From Aliidiomarina iranensis (GTDB lineage: Bacteria > Pseudomonadota > Gammaproteobacteria > Enterobacterales > Alteromonadaceae), in assembly GCF_003987135.1 (NCBI RefSeq), contig NZ_PIPJ01000002.1, positions 1-64,000 of the forward strand: DNA of 64,000 nucleotides, given 5' to 3'. A model generated the notes under the pieces. That model was given only the letters and a program-made list of their open reading frames with translations. It was not told where the DNA came from and made no database searches. Numbering within the stretch: the first letter of the stretch is position 1; each line of letters begins with the position of its first letter. Both the position numbers and the translations under genes were made by a program. Shown piece after piece: positions 26,199 to 36,446 of the stretch.

Positions 26199-27605
26199 AT
26201 GGATCTTGATCCGCTCTTACTCTCGCGAATTCAATTCGCATTCGTAGTATCATTTCACGCAATATTCCCTGTATTCACTATTGGTTTGGCGTCATATATT
26301 GCTGCGCTAGAAGGCCTATCGTGGCGAACGAAAAATCCAGTGTGGGAACGATTATCGAGGTTCTGGATTCAAGTATTTGCTGTTGTTTTCGGTATGGGCG
26401 TTGTATCCGGTATCGTGATGGCGTTTCAGTTTGGTACTAACTGGAGTAATTTCGCCTATGCGGGCGCTAACTTCTTAGGGCCAGTACTGAGTTACGAGGT
26501 GGTTACTGCGTTTTTCCTCGAAGCAGCGTTCTTAGGTGTACTGCTATTTGGGCGGGGTAAAGTGCCCCAGGGCGTGCATTTCTTTGCCGCAGTAATGGTA
26601 GCCGTGGGCACCTTTATTTCTTCATTCTGGATTCTTTCTGCGAACAGCTGGATGCAAACACCGGGCGGTTATGAGTTGCGTGATGGTATGGTGCATGTTA
26701 CCAGCTGGGCCGATGCAATTTTCAACGCCAGTTTATGGCCGCGCTTCTTCCACATGGGCTTAGCGTCGTTCTTAACCGGTGGCTTTGTGGTTGCCGGTGT
26801 GAGTGCTTGGTATTTGTTGCGTAAGAAAGATGTAGAGGTGCATAAACGTGCGCTTTCCATGTCGTTATGGTTACTCCTTATCATTGCACCAGCGCAAGTT
26901 GTGGTGGGTGATATTCATGGTTTAAATACGTTTGAGAATCAACCTACGAAAGTAGCTGCGATGGAAGGGGTGTGGGAAACCGAACGTGGCGCGCCATTGC
27001 TCTTGTTCGCAATTCCTGATCAAGAAGCTCAAACCAATCATTTTGAAATTGGCATCCCGCGTTTAGCAAGTTTTATTCTTACCCACGATTGGGATGGTGA
27101 AGTGCAAGGCTTAAAAGAAGTGCCGCCAGAAGAGCAACCACCGGTGGCTATTGTGTTCTGGTCGTTCCGGATCATGGTGGGCATAGGCATGCTAATGGTG
27201 CTCTTCGCGATAACCGGCTTAGTACTGCGCCGCAAAGAGGCTTATGCTCGTACAACTTGGTTCTTACAAGGTATGCGGTTCATGGCCATTAGCCCCTTTA
27301 TTGCTGTGCTTGCAGGCTGGTTTGTGACCGAAGTAGGCCGTGCGCCATGGTTAATTTACGAAGTAATGACTCATGCGCAAGGCTTAACGCCCTCGCTTAC
27401 GGGCGGCATGGCACTGTTTACCTTGATTGGTTATATCTCGGTATATGCGGTGGTATTCGCAGCTGGTTTGTATTATCTGATGCGCGTATTGCGTGTGGGT
27501 GTAGCGCCCGAGCATGAGATGACGACCGCCGATAGCAATAACCAACGGGCGAAACGTCCGTTATCAGCCGCTAGTGCCGCTTGGGAAGAGGAGACTCAAC
27601 AATGA
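26199..27605 (+). CDS. cydA: Cytochrome bd-type (CIO-like) quinol oxidase subunit I
   Basis: CydA carries the haem sites and quinol site of bd-type oxidase, reducing O2 to water in the inner membrane. The 468-residue protein is shorter than E. coli CydA (522) because the Q-loop after QPTKVAAMEG is short, as in cyanide-insensitive oxidases (CioA). The haem-ligand histidine H20 in VSFHAIFPVF, the conserved K and E of the Q-loop and the GRAPW motif (GRxPW) are seen. It heads an overlapping cydABDC operon. CIO type is my inference from the Q-loop and CydB sequence. Confidence 0.95.
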   Translation: MDLDPLLLSRIQFAFVVSFHAIFPVFTIGLASYIAALEGLSWRTKNPVWERLSRFWIQVFAVVFGMGVVSGIVMAFQFGTNWSNFAYAGANFLGPVLSYEVVTAFFLEAAFLGVLLFGRGKVPQGVHFFAAVMVAVGTFISSFWILSANSWMQTPGGYELRDGMVHVTSWADAIFNASLWPRFFHMGLASFLTGGFVVAGVSAWYLLRKKDVEVHKRALSMSLWLLLIIAPAQVVVGDIHGLNTFENQPTKVAAMEGVWETERGAPLLLFAIPDQEAQTNHFEIGIPRLASFILTHDWDGEVQGLKEVPPEEQPPVAIVFWSFRIMVGIGMLMVLFAITGLVLRRKEAYARTTWFLQGMRFMAISPFIAVLAGWFVTEVGRAPWLIYEVMTHAQGLTPSLTGGMALFTLIGYISVYAVVFAAGLYYLMRVLRVGVAPEHEMTTADSNNQRAKRPLSAASAAWEEETQQ

Positions 27606-28609
27606 GCGAACCCGTATTTGATCTAACTATTATTTGGGCCGGCATTATTGCGTTTGGCGTAATTATGTATGTGCTAATGGATGGCTTTGATTTGGGGCTT
27701 GGGGTGCTATTCCCATTTGCTCCGAGCGAAGATGCCCGCGATGTTATGATGAATTCCGTAGCACCGGTTTGGGATGGTAATGAAACCTGGTTGATTCTGG
27801 GGGGAGCCGGTTTATTGGCCGCATTCCCATTGGTTTATGCCGTATTCCTTCCGGCACTATACATTGGTGTGTTTTTACTGCTGGCAGGGCTAATTTTCCG
27901 CGGTATTGCTTTTGAGTTTAGGTTCAAAGCGAGAACGTCTAAGTATCTGTGGAATTGGTCATTCGCGATTGGTTCAACGGTAGCGGCATTCGCCCAAGGT
28001 GCTGTAGTAGGCGCCTATATTCAGGGCTTTAATGTTGAAAACATGGCCTATGTGGGCGGCGCTTTAGATTGGTTAACACCCTTTACGGTTTTAACTGGCC
28101 TCGGCTTGGTAGCGGGCTATGCTTTGTTGGGTGCTACTTGGTTAATTTTGAAATCTGAAGGTGATATTCAAAATTGGGCATTTAAAATAACGCCATATCT
28201 ACTCATTGCGGTGTTAGTTATCTTCGCGATTATCAGCATTTGGACTCCTTTTGTGGATGCCTTTGTTGCTGAGCGTTGGTTCAGCGGTATTAGCTATATC
28301 TGGTTATTCCCAGTGCTCACATTACTGAGTGCCGTGTGGTTGATTCGAGCGTTGTATCAGCGTCGCGATGGCACGCCATTCGTAGCAACTATGAGCATGT
28401 TTATCTTTACCTACCTCGGGTTGTTAGCGAGTAAATTCCCATATGTAGTGCCACCAAACTATACATTGTGGGATGCAGCCTCAGCGCACGAATCACAGCT
28501 ATTCTTATTGCTAGGGTTATTGTTCGTGATTCCAATTGTGTTGGTGTATACCGCATGGACTTACTGGGTATTCCGCGGCAAGGTAACAGCAGACGTTGGC
28601 TACCACTAA
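27602..28609 (+). CDS. cydB: Cytochrome bd-type oxidase subunit II
   Basis: A 335-residue membrane protein with about eight or nine helices, opening with FDLTIIWAGIIAFGVIMYVL and the conserved DGFDLGLG, APVWDGNETWLIL and FRGIAFEFR blocks of CydB/CioB. It stabilises CydA in the inner membrane. The ATG overlaps the cydA stop by four bases, with AGGAG 9 bases upstream. No cydX small subunit gene follows, because cydD begins before cydB ends. Confidence 0.95.
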   Translation: MSEPVFDLTIIWAGIIAFGVIMYVLMDGFDLGLGVLFPFAPSEDARDVMMNSVAPVWDGNETWLILGGAGLLAAFPLVYAVFLPALYIGVFLLLAGLIFRGIAFEFRFKARTSKYLWNWSFAIGSTVAAFAQGAVVGAYIQGFNVENMAYVGGALDWLTPFTVLTGLGLVAGYALLGATWLILKSEGDIQNWAFKITPYLLIAVLVIFAIISIWTPFVDAFVAERWFSGISYIWLFPVLTLLSAVWLIRALYQRRDGTPFVATMSMFIFTYLGLLASKFPYVVPPNYTLWDAASAHESQLFLLLGLLFVIPIVLVYTAWTYWVFRGKVTADVGYH

Positions 28610-30419
28610 ACCTGAAAAGCCCTTTGCGGCAGAGAAGAGATATCTCGCAAGAATAGGAGCGGCCACCGGCCGCTCTTTGTTCTGGGCAAAGCTATATGGC
28701 AGTTTGCAAGCCATTGCGCTGATTGTGCAGATGGGGTTGTTTGCGTGGTTGGTTTATGCCGCATTACAGGGCGAAACCGTGGCAACCCTAATGCCCTTTG
28801 CTCTGAGTGCGATAGCTGCTATTGCGGTGCGCAGCATAGCCAACTGGCAGTATCAACGCTGGGCGCTCAAGGCTTCCGATAGCGCTCAAGATGCAGCGCG
28901 GTACAATTTGCTGCAATTTTGGCAACAGCAAATGCAAAACTTCTCGTGGCAGCGCATGGGCGATGCTAGCGCTGCTAACGATTTAGTTGAGCCGGTGAAT
29001 TCACTGGCGGGTTACTACTCACGCTTTTTACCTCAAATTTGGTTAGCTACCTGGCAACCCTTGCTTATTCTGGCTGTTGTTTTTTATCTTGATTGGCTCG
29101 CCGGATTATTTTTACTTCTGAGCGCTCCTTTGATTCCGGTGTTTATGGCGCTGGTGGGTATGGGGGCGGAACGAATTCATCAGAAGCAAGCGGTGGCGGT
29201 GCAACGTATTGCTAGTTTATTCATTGATCGTGTACGTAATTTAACCTTGCTATTTTTAATGCAAAAGCTGCCCATGGCAGAAAAACAAGTGGCTGTTGCA
29301 AGCGATGAGTATCGTGCACTGAATATGCGTACTTTGAAAATCGCCTTTTTATCTTCGGCAGTTTTGGAGTTTTTTGCGGCAATAGCGATCGCCGCAATTG
29401 CTATCTACATTGGCTTTTCCTTACTTGGCTATTATGAGGTTGGACCGGGCGCCGAGCTCACATTGTTTTCGGGATTGTTTATTTTGTTGTTGGCGCCGGA
29501 GTTTTTTCAACCAATACGGTTACTTTCTCAGTTTTATCACGATCGTGCCGCGGCTCTGGGTGCGGCAACTATTCTTGCGCCGCAAACATGCGCTGCAGAT
29601 CGCGAAAATAGCGCCGCTAGCCTGAAGTGCGCGGCTAGCCCGAACAACACGGCTAATAAGGATGTAAGTGAAGCAGCACAAGAGCAACCAGAGTATCCTG
29701 ATACTAATCTAGTGCATACTCAGGCATGCCAATTCCAATACGAATCGCGCAATCAAACTATTTTCATTCCGGAACTTAATTTGCAGGTAGGGCAAACATT
29801 GTTACTCCAAGGCCCATCGGGAGCGGGTAAGAGTACGGTGCTACAGCTTTTAGCGGGGTTGTTGCCATGGCCGAAAGAGGCTGATGCCAGAGCACTAAAT
29901 TCGGTTGCCTACCTACCACAAAGCCCGTGGATAATTTATGGTTCCATTGCCGATAATTTGCGCTTGTTCACGCCGGATGCAAGTTCTACTGCGTTACATA
30001 AAGCCATGCATGATATGGGCTTAGCACCGCTCATTCAGCGCTTACCCCATGGGCTAGATACCCAGATTGGTGAGAGTGGTGCTGGGATATCCGGCGGTGA
30101 GGCAAAACGCTTAACCTTTGCGCGTTGGCTTGTGGCCATTGAAACTGGTTTCACTCCAAAACTGATGCTGCTCGATGAGCCCACGGCTGCTCTCGATGAT
30201 ACTTCCGCCCAGTATATTGTGGCAACAGTAAAACGGCTGCGTAAACAGGGCATAAGTATGGTGATTGCAAGCCATAGTGATGATTTTACTGCATTAGCAG
30301 ATCGCACTGTTTTGTTTGAAAAGTTCGCTGAGCCTGATGAAACTGCAAAATCTTTCGATACCGAGGAAAGTAGCAGGGCCCCAGCTCGTATTAACGCTGG
30401 AGAACAGAATGAAAAGTAA
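28596..30419 (+). CDS. cydD: Cysteine/glutathione ABC exporter subunit CydD
   Basis: CydDC is a heterodimeric ABC transporter moving reductant and needed to assemble bd oxidase. The 607-residue protein has the transmembrane domain (about 25-325, with FMALVGMGAERIHQ and AFLSSAVLEFF as in E. coli CydD), then an unusual linker of about 50 residues rich in Ala, Asn and Ser, then the nucleotide-binding domain with Walker A GPSGAGKST and signature ISGGEAKR. The best start is a TTG at 28596 inside cydB, judged by the family N-terminal length; AAGG lies 11 bases away. cydC overlaps the end by 11 bases. Confidence 0.93.
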   Translation: MATTKPEKPFAAEKRYLARIGAATGRSLFWAKLYGSLQAIALIVQMGLFAWLVYAALQGETVATLMPFALSAIAAIAVRSIANWQYQRWALKASDSAQDAARYNLLQFWQQQMQNFSWQRMGDASAANDLVEPVNSLAGYYSRFLPQIWLATWQPLLILAVVFYLDWLAGLFLLLSAPLIPVFMALVGMGAERIHQKQAVAVQRIASLFIDRVRNLTLLFLMQKLPMAEKQVAVASDEYRALNMRTLKIAFLSSAVLEFFAAIAIAAIAIYIGFSLLGYYEVGPGAELTLFSGLFILLLAPEFFQPIRLLSQFYHDRAAALGAATILAPQTCAADRENSAASLKCAASPNNTANKDVSEAAQEQPEYPDTNLVHTQACQFQYESRNQTIFIPELNLQVGQTLLLQGPSGAGKSTVLQLLAGLLPWPKEADARALNSVAYLPQSPWIIYGSIADNLRLFTPDASSTALHKAMHDMGLAPLIQRLPHGLDTQIGESGAGISGGEAKRLTFARWLVAIETGFTPKLMLLDEPTAALDDTSAQYIVATVKRLRKQGISMVIASHSDDFTALADRTVLFEKFAEPDETAKSFDTEESSRAPARINAGEQNEK

Positions 30420-32247
30420 TTCGAAGAAAAGTACAACTATTCTTCAAAATATGTTCTACAAAGGTTTAAAACAGGAACGTAAACGCCTGCTGTTGGGCTT
30501 CGCTTGTATGTTTGTAACCGCGGCGGCAGGCGTGGGTTTACTCGCACTTTCAGGTTGGTTTATTACAGCCTCGGCACTTACTGGAATTGCCACGGCGGCT
30601 GGTATTTTAGTGCTTTTTGATATTTTCACCCCAGGCACTGGTATTCGTGTGTTTGCGTTAATGCGCACCGTAGGTCGATATTTCGAAAGGATATTTCATC
30701 ACGATGCGGTGTTAAGAGTGCAAGCCCGTTGGCGAGTTGCTTTTTTTCATCGTCTTAGCCAAAAACCGGCGCACAGCTTTGCAAAACTTCGCACGGGAAC
30801 CGTGTTACAGCGATTGACGCAAGATTTAAATATTTTAGACGGGCTGTACTTGCGCTTGTTGGCTCCGCCAGCTGTGGCCGGGTGGATGCTAATTCTCGTG
30901 TTGATTCTGATTAGTGCGTTCAGTTGGCGGGCCGCACCCGAAATTATATTTTTGATAGCTGTTGTTTTGCCGTTTCTTTGGTATTTAGCCGTGATTAAAG
31001 CACGCCAAAAAACCGAAGCATTAGGCCGGCAAGAGCTGCGAGCAAGTGCCGCATTTCGGCAACAAAGCATGGATTTTTACGAGGGGATGGCAGAGCTTTT
31101 TGGTGCTGGTAGGCTGGCACAAAATAGCGCTGAGCAACGCCAGTTAGGGGCGACTATTAATCGATTTGGCCAAGAACGCCTGCAGCGAATAGCGGCCATT
31201 GAAAATGTGCTGCAGTTCTTATTGCAGAGTTTAGCTCTAGCCGTTTTGCTTTTCGGCTTGCATGCCTATAGCCAAGAGCAGATGAGCTTGCCGATAGCGG
31301 TTATGCAAGCACTAGCCATTTTAGCCTTAGCCGAAGTGCTGGTGCCCTTGGCTGAACAGAGCAGCCAGATTGGGCTGGTGAATGAAGCTGCGGAACGCTT
31401 GCATGATTTGAATGGGCCTGCGCCTAGTGGGAATCAAAGGCAAGCAGCGGCACTTCGCTTTACCGATAAGGTTAAGGCCACAGCTGCCACAGCTAACATC
31501 GAAAACGCAGAGGGCACAGCTAACACGGTTAACACACAAAGCGCCGCTAACAGAGCTAATATAGAGATTGCAGAGAATACAGAGAATACAGAGAATACTG
31601 GGGAAGCCTTGCCGGGTTTGAATTTACAAGGCCTGAAACTACCCCTTCGGGCTGGTAAGATTACCGCGGTGTTAGGGAGTTCTGGCTCTGGGAAGAGCAC
31701 AATGGCGCAGGTTTTTGCCGGAATACGTGAGCTTCCTGGCATTCAGGTGTTTATAGAAACAGATGAAGCAAACGATAAAGTAAGCAATAAAACGCAACCC
31801 GATAGTAGTTGGTTAGGGCAATTAGGCTACGTTACCCAAGCAAATTTAGTATTGGCGGGTACCATTGCCACCAACTTGCGTATTGCGGCTCCTCGTGCAA
31901 GTGATGAGGAATTGTGGCGAGCACTTACGTTTGCAGCCTTCGCCGATGAAGTGAGGGCAATGCCTGAGCAGTTGGAAACCTGGGTGGGTACAGCGGGTTT
32001 AGCTATATCCGGAGGCCAAGCGCGGCGCCTTGTGTTGGCGAGGTTATATCTACAAAATCCAGCTGTGGTGATTTTAGATGAGCCATGCACCGGCTTGGAT
32101 GGAATGACTGCAACGAAGATTAAGAATACCTTAGAAGAATGGTTGGTAGGGCGCACGTGCTTAATGCTCGGGCATAAAACCGAAGCGCTACCGAAAGCTC
32201 ATTATTATTTCAAAATAGCGGAAGGGAAGTTACAGAGCCTGGGTTAA
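30409..32247 (+). CDS. cydC: Cysteine/glutathione ABC exporter subunit CydC
   Basis: Partner of CydD, 612 residues from the ATG at 30409 (GGAG eight bases upstream; the frame is open further upstream inside cydD). The transmembrane domain shows GWFITASALTG and RTVGRYFERIFHHD, typical CydC. Between it and the nucleotide-binding domain lies a low-complexity linker (about residues 340-405) of Ala, Asn, Thr and Glu, including an NTE repeat written by three exact copies of CAGAGAATA at 31571-31597. Walker A SSGSGKST and signature ISGGQARR follow. E. coli CydC is 573 residues. Confidence 0.93.
   Translation: MKSNSKKSTTILQNMFYKGLKQERKRLLLGFACMFVTAAAGVGLLALSGWFITASALTGIATAAGILVLFDIFTPGTGIRVFALMRTVGRYFERIFHHDAVLRVQARWRVAFFHRLSQKPAHSFAKLRTGTVLQRLTQDLNILDGLYLRLLAPPAVAGWMLILVLILISAFSWRAAPEIIFLIAVVLPFLWYLAVIKARQKTEALGRQELRASAAFRQQSMDFYEGMAELFGAGRLAQNSAEQRQLGATINRFGQERLQRIAAIENVLQFLLQSLALAVLLFGLHAYSQEQMSLPIAVMQALAILALAEVLVPLAEQSSQIGLVNEAAERLHDLNGPAPSGNQRQAAALRFTDKVKATAATANIENAEGTANTVNTQSAANRANIEIAENTENTENTGEALPGLNLQGLKLPLRAGKITAVLGSSGSGKSTMAQVFAGIRELPGIQVFIETDEANDKVSNKTQPDSSWLGQLGYVTQANLVLAGTIATNLRIAAPRASDEELWRALTFAAFADEVRAMPEQLETWVGTAGLAISGGQARRLVLARLYLQNPAVVILDEPCTGLDGMTATKIKNTLEEWLVGRTCLMLGHKTEALPKAHYYFKIAEGKLQSLG
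31571..31597 (+). repeat. Nine-base in-frame tandem repeat in cydC
   Basis: Three exact copies of CAGAGAATA encode an NTE-type repeat in the linker between the CydC domains; the copy number could vary without shifting the frame. Confidence 0.9.
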
Positions 32248-32313
32248 ATAGCTTTAGTTAAGTAGCTTTAGTTAAATAATTTTAGCTAAGTAGCTTTGGC
32301 TAGATTGTTTTAG
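32244..32313 (+). repeat. 14-base tandem repeat, five copies, at the cydC stop
   Basis: Five head-to-tail units of 14 bases: TTAAATAGCTTTAG, TTAAGTAGCTTTAG, TTAAATAATTTTAG, CTAAGTAGCTTTGG, CTAGATTGTTTTAG. The array starts one base before the cydC stop codon and lies in the 208-base gap before the next gene; no inverted-repeat terminator is seen here. Confidence 0.9.
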
Positions 32314-32455
32314 TCTATATTTCCAGCGCTGCGGCGGTGCGTTTATCGTAGATCAAATATGAGAGTTGTCATAGTGATCGCATGAAACCTGTTTAGCTAC
32401 TACAATACAACCCATTGCAATCATTCTTCGAGCGAAGAACTACTGTTAGGGCTTT

Positions 32456-34219
32456 ATGAAAAATAAATCGAACGCTGATACTCAAGTAAAAACTAACGAA
32501 TCAGCGAGCGTTAAAACGACGGGCAAAAAAAACAATGTGGGCAAGCGGCTAGGGGCTAATCAAGAGAACACTTCTGAACACCAATGGTTATTAAATTTTT
32601 TTGATTGTTTGTTTGATGCAATTGTGATCATTAATCAAGCAGGCACTATCGTTGCTTTCAATCGCACCGCACAAAGTATGTTTGGGTATTATCCGCGCGA
32701 TGTGATCGGCCGCAATGTAAGTATTCTAATGCCGCCTTCCATGGCCCAACAACATCAAAATTTTATGCATAATGCAATGTATGGTGCTGGCCCCCGCGTA
32801 TTGGGACGGCAGCGCGAACTTGAAGCCCAACGCAAAGATGGCTCGTTATTTCCGGTTACCATTGGTATCAATGAAGCTGATTGGCTTGGCGAGCCTTGTT
32901 ATATCGGCTCGATCCGCGATATTTCTGAACGTAGAGAAGCGGAACAAACCATTGAAAGCTTATCGATGTTTGATGCCCTTACGGGCTTACCGAACCGAGC
33001 TAACTTTATAAAACTCGTACAGCACCAACTGCATTACAGCAATGTGCGCGTTGTTGCGATAAATATGGACTACTTTAATCGTATTAATATCGCCCAAGGC
33101 GAGGATGAAGGTGATGAGGTGCTTCGTGTAATCGCCGGCCGCTTAAGTTATCTAGTTTCAGAATATAACGGCGTGTTGGCGAAAGATATTGAAGATCGGT
33201 TTTGGATTGGTATTCAAGTATCCGAAGAAGAGGGTAAGGGGTATCATCAGAAGCGCATGAGCCGCTTACTTTCAGTGCTGCGGGAAGAAATTATTATCAA
33301 CGGCCGCCGTTATAAACTTACTGCAAGCATTGGGCTGGCTACCATGGAAAAGGGAGGCAGTGCCTCAGAAATTGTGGCCCATGCCGAAACTGCCGTGCAT
33401 CAAGCGAAAACCAACGGGCGCGATCAATTTTCCGTTTACAAAGGCATAATGACCACTCAGGTTGTTGCGGATTTCAAGCTTGAACAAAAACTTCGTGCTG
33501 CGGTGCAAGGTAATGAAATCGAGTGCTGGGTTCAAAGTAAGGTAAATGGTGATGGCCAAGTTATTGCGGCCGAGGCGCTCGCGCGTTGGCGCCATAAAGG
33601 TAATCTTGTAAGCCCAGATGAATTCATTCCGTTAGCTGAACGCTTGGGTATCATTAATGATATTGGTGATATCATGAGCCGTGCAGTTGCTCGAGCTATA
33701 CGCGCCGTACGGCAATATCAACCGGCTTTTAAGATCGCGATGAATGTTAGCCCACGGCAATTTATGAATGAATATTTCGTAGCTAATCTCTGCGCTATAT
33801 TTGTCGAAGAAGAGGTTGATTTAGCAGGCCTGCAAATCGAAATTACAGAAAACCTGTTGATCCATGATATTGAGCGGGTGAAGGTGATAATGGATGAACT
33901 AGCAGCGCAAGGTGTGAGTTTTTCCGTTGATGATTTCGGCACTGGTTACTCTAATTTGCAACGTTTGCAGTGGATTCCGGTAACGGAATTAAAAATCGAT
34001 CGGCAGTTTGTACAAGGTGGTATGGAGGGTGGCCGACCGCAGGTTTTACTCGAAACTATTATTTCAATGAGCCAAAATTTAGGTATGAGCACTGTGGTTG
34101 AAGGTATTGAAACTGAGCAACAATTCAAATACTTGCGAGCTAAGGGAATTGAGGAGTTTCAGGGATTCTTTTTCCATCGTCCTGAGCCTGTAGCGGAATG
34201 GTTACAAACGCTCAACTAG
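32456..34219 (+). CDS. PAS (haem-like)-degenerate GGDEF-EAL c-di-GMP phosphodiesterase
   Basis: A 587-residue soluble signalling protein. The PAS domain (about 45-160) has the FixL/DosP pattern: GRNVSILMP, then H100 where FixL and DosP keep the haem-ligating histidine, and R120 in RQREL where they keep the O2-contacting arginine; the DosP methionine ligand position is R118. The GGDEF domain (about 165-330) is degenerate: the signature reads IEDRF at 245-249. The EAL domain (about 335-587) keeps EAL at 373-375, NVSPRQF, EITEN, DDFGTGYSN, KIDRQF and VVEGIE, so phosphodiesterase activity is expected. It follows the cydABDC operon and its end overlaps the lysR end. Confidence 0.9.
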   Translation: MKNKSNADTQVKTNESASVKTTGKKNNVGKRLGANQENTSEHQWLLNFFDCLFDAIVIINQAGTIVAFNRTAQSMFGYYPRDVIGRNVSILMPPSMAQQHQNFMHNAMYGAGPRVLGRQRELEAQRKDGSLFPVTIGINEADWLGEPCYIGSIRDISERREAEQTIESLSMFDALTGLPNRANFIKLVQHQLHYSNVRVVAINMDYFNRINIAQGEDEGDEVLRVIAGRLSYLVSEYNGVLAKDIEDRFWIGIQVSEEEGKGYHQKRMSRLLSVLREEIIINGRRYKLTASIGLATMEKGGSASEIVAHAETAVHQAKTNGRDQFSVYKGIMTTQVVADFKLEQKLRAAVQGNEIECWVQSKVNGDGQVIAAEALARWRHKGNLVSPDEFIPLAERLGIINDIGDIMSRAVARAIRAVRQYQPAFKIAMNVSPRQFMNEYFVANLCAIFVEEEVDLAGLQIEITENLLIHDIERVKVIMDELAAQGVSFSVDDFGTGYSNLQRLQWIPVTELKIDRQFVQGGMEGGRPQVLLETIISMSQNLGMSTVVEGIETEQQFKYLRAKGIEEFQGFFFHRPEPVAEWLQTLN

Positions 34220-35074
34220 GAATTCAACTAAATGCCGAACCTTTGCGGAAAGATGACGATTCTGTGGGTAAACAGCCCAAATGCCATCATCGGGTAGCCG
34301 ATAATCTTCTAACAGCATCCGTAAATCACCGCTGCGAATCGCCGCTTTTACATAGTAATCTGGCAATTGCGCTAAACCTAAGCCACATAATGCCGCATTT
34401 AAGAGAGTAGGGCCGCTGTTACAGCGTAAGCGGCCATGTGGTTTAAATGAGATAGGTTTACCCTGTGCGTTTAAGATACGCCAGGTATCTACGCTACCGA
34501 GTAGACATTGATGTTGGCTGAGCTCTGCTGGAGATTGTGGTTCGCCATATTTTTTTAAGTAACTCGGAGCGGCCACTATATGCTGGGTTCGGGAACTTAG
34601 GCGGCGAGCGATAAGCGACGAGCTCTCCAGTTGCCCTAACCGGATAGCGAGATCGAAGCTACCTTGTATGAGGTCAAGTTTATTATTAGTAAGTTGCAAA
34701 TCAAGCTCCACCTCTGGGTAAGCGAGCAGAAATTGATTCAATAATGGTGCCAAATGATTTTCGCCATAGTAAACCGGTGCAGTGATCTTTATGAGCCCGC
34801 GAGGTGTTAGTTTAAGGTTAGTAATACTGCGATTCGCCTCATCTAAGCTGCTTACTAAATTGCGGCAATGTTGTAGGTAAAGCGCGCCCTCTTCGGTGAG
34901 GCTAACTTTTCGCGTAGAGCGATAGAGCAGTTTGATATCCAGCCTTGCTTCGAGTTCGCTAATATTGCGACTAACTTGCGCCACGGAAATTCCGAGTTGT
35001 TGCGCAGCATGGGTGAAACTATTGGTTTCTGCTACTGCGGTAAATTCGCTAATGCCCTGCCAGATTTTGGTCAT
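34202..35074 (-). CDS. LysR-family transcriptional regulator
   Basis: A 290-residue LysR regulator: N-terminal winged helix (about 1-60, with FTHAAQQLGISVAQVSRNISELE as the helix-turn-helix) and a periplasmic-binding-protein-like effector domain (about 90-288). It is divergent from frmA with a 228-base gap, the usual position for a regulator of the neighbouring operon, so control of frmA-fghA is likely but unproven. Its 3' end overlaps the phosphodiesterase gene by 18 bases, convergently. Confidence 0.88.
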   Translation of the reverse strand: MTKIWQGISEFTAVAETNSFTHAAQQLGISVAQVSRNISELEARLDIKLLYRSTRKVSLTEEGALYLQHCRNLVSSLDEANRSITNLKLTPRGLIKITAPVYYGENHLAPLLNQFLLAYPEVELDLQLTNNKLDLIQGSFDLAIRLGQLESSSLIARRLSSRTQHIVAAPSYLKKYGEPQSPAELSQHQCLLGSVDTWRILNAQGKPISFKPHGRLRCNSGPTLLNAALCGLGLAQLPDYYVKAAIRSGDLRMLLEDYRLPDDGIWAVYPQNRHLSAKVRHLVEFLVERL

Positions 35075-35245
35075 GTGGTTGCCTTTATGCCGTGGCTAGT
35101 TCGGTTGCTTGTATTTGGCTAATGTTTATTGGCTAACGTTCGCCAGTTAGCGCTAGTTAGTTACCGTGATTTAATTGCAATTGATTAGTCCATTATTGCA
35201 TAAATGAAAAAGTAAATTTAATTAATCACTATTATCATTTAATGA

Positions 35246-36421
<1,176 letters not shown>

Positions 36422-36446
36422 TTGTTTTTGAGTAAAGGAGCGTGCT

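Noticed and set aside
28590-28620. cydX small subunit gene after cydB
   Set aside because: cydD starts before cydB ends, so no room exists for it.
30035-30436. 133-residue minus-strand open frame
   Set aside because: Antisense to the ATPase domain of CydD, whose Walker and signature motifs prove the plus-strand frame.
32244-32313. CRISPR array
   Set aside because: Units are contiguous 14-base repeats without spacers and no cas genes are present.
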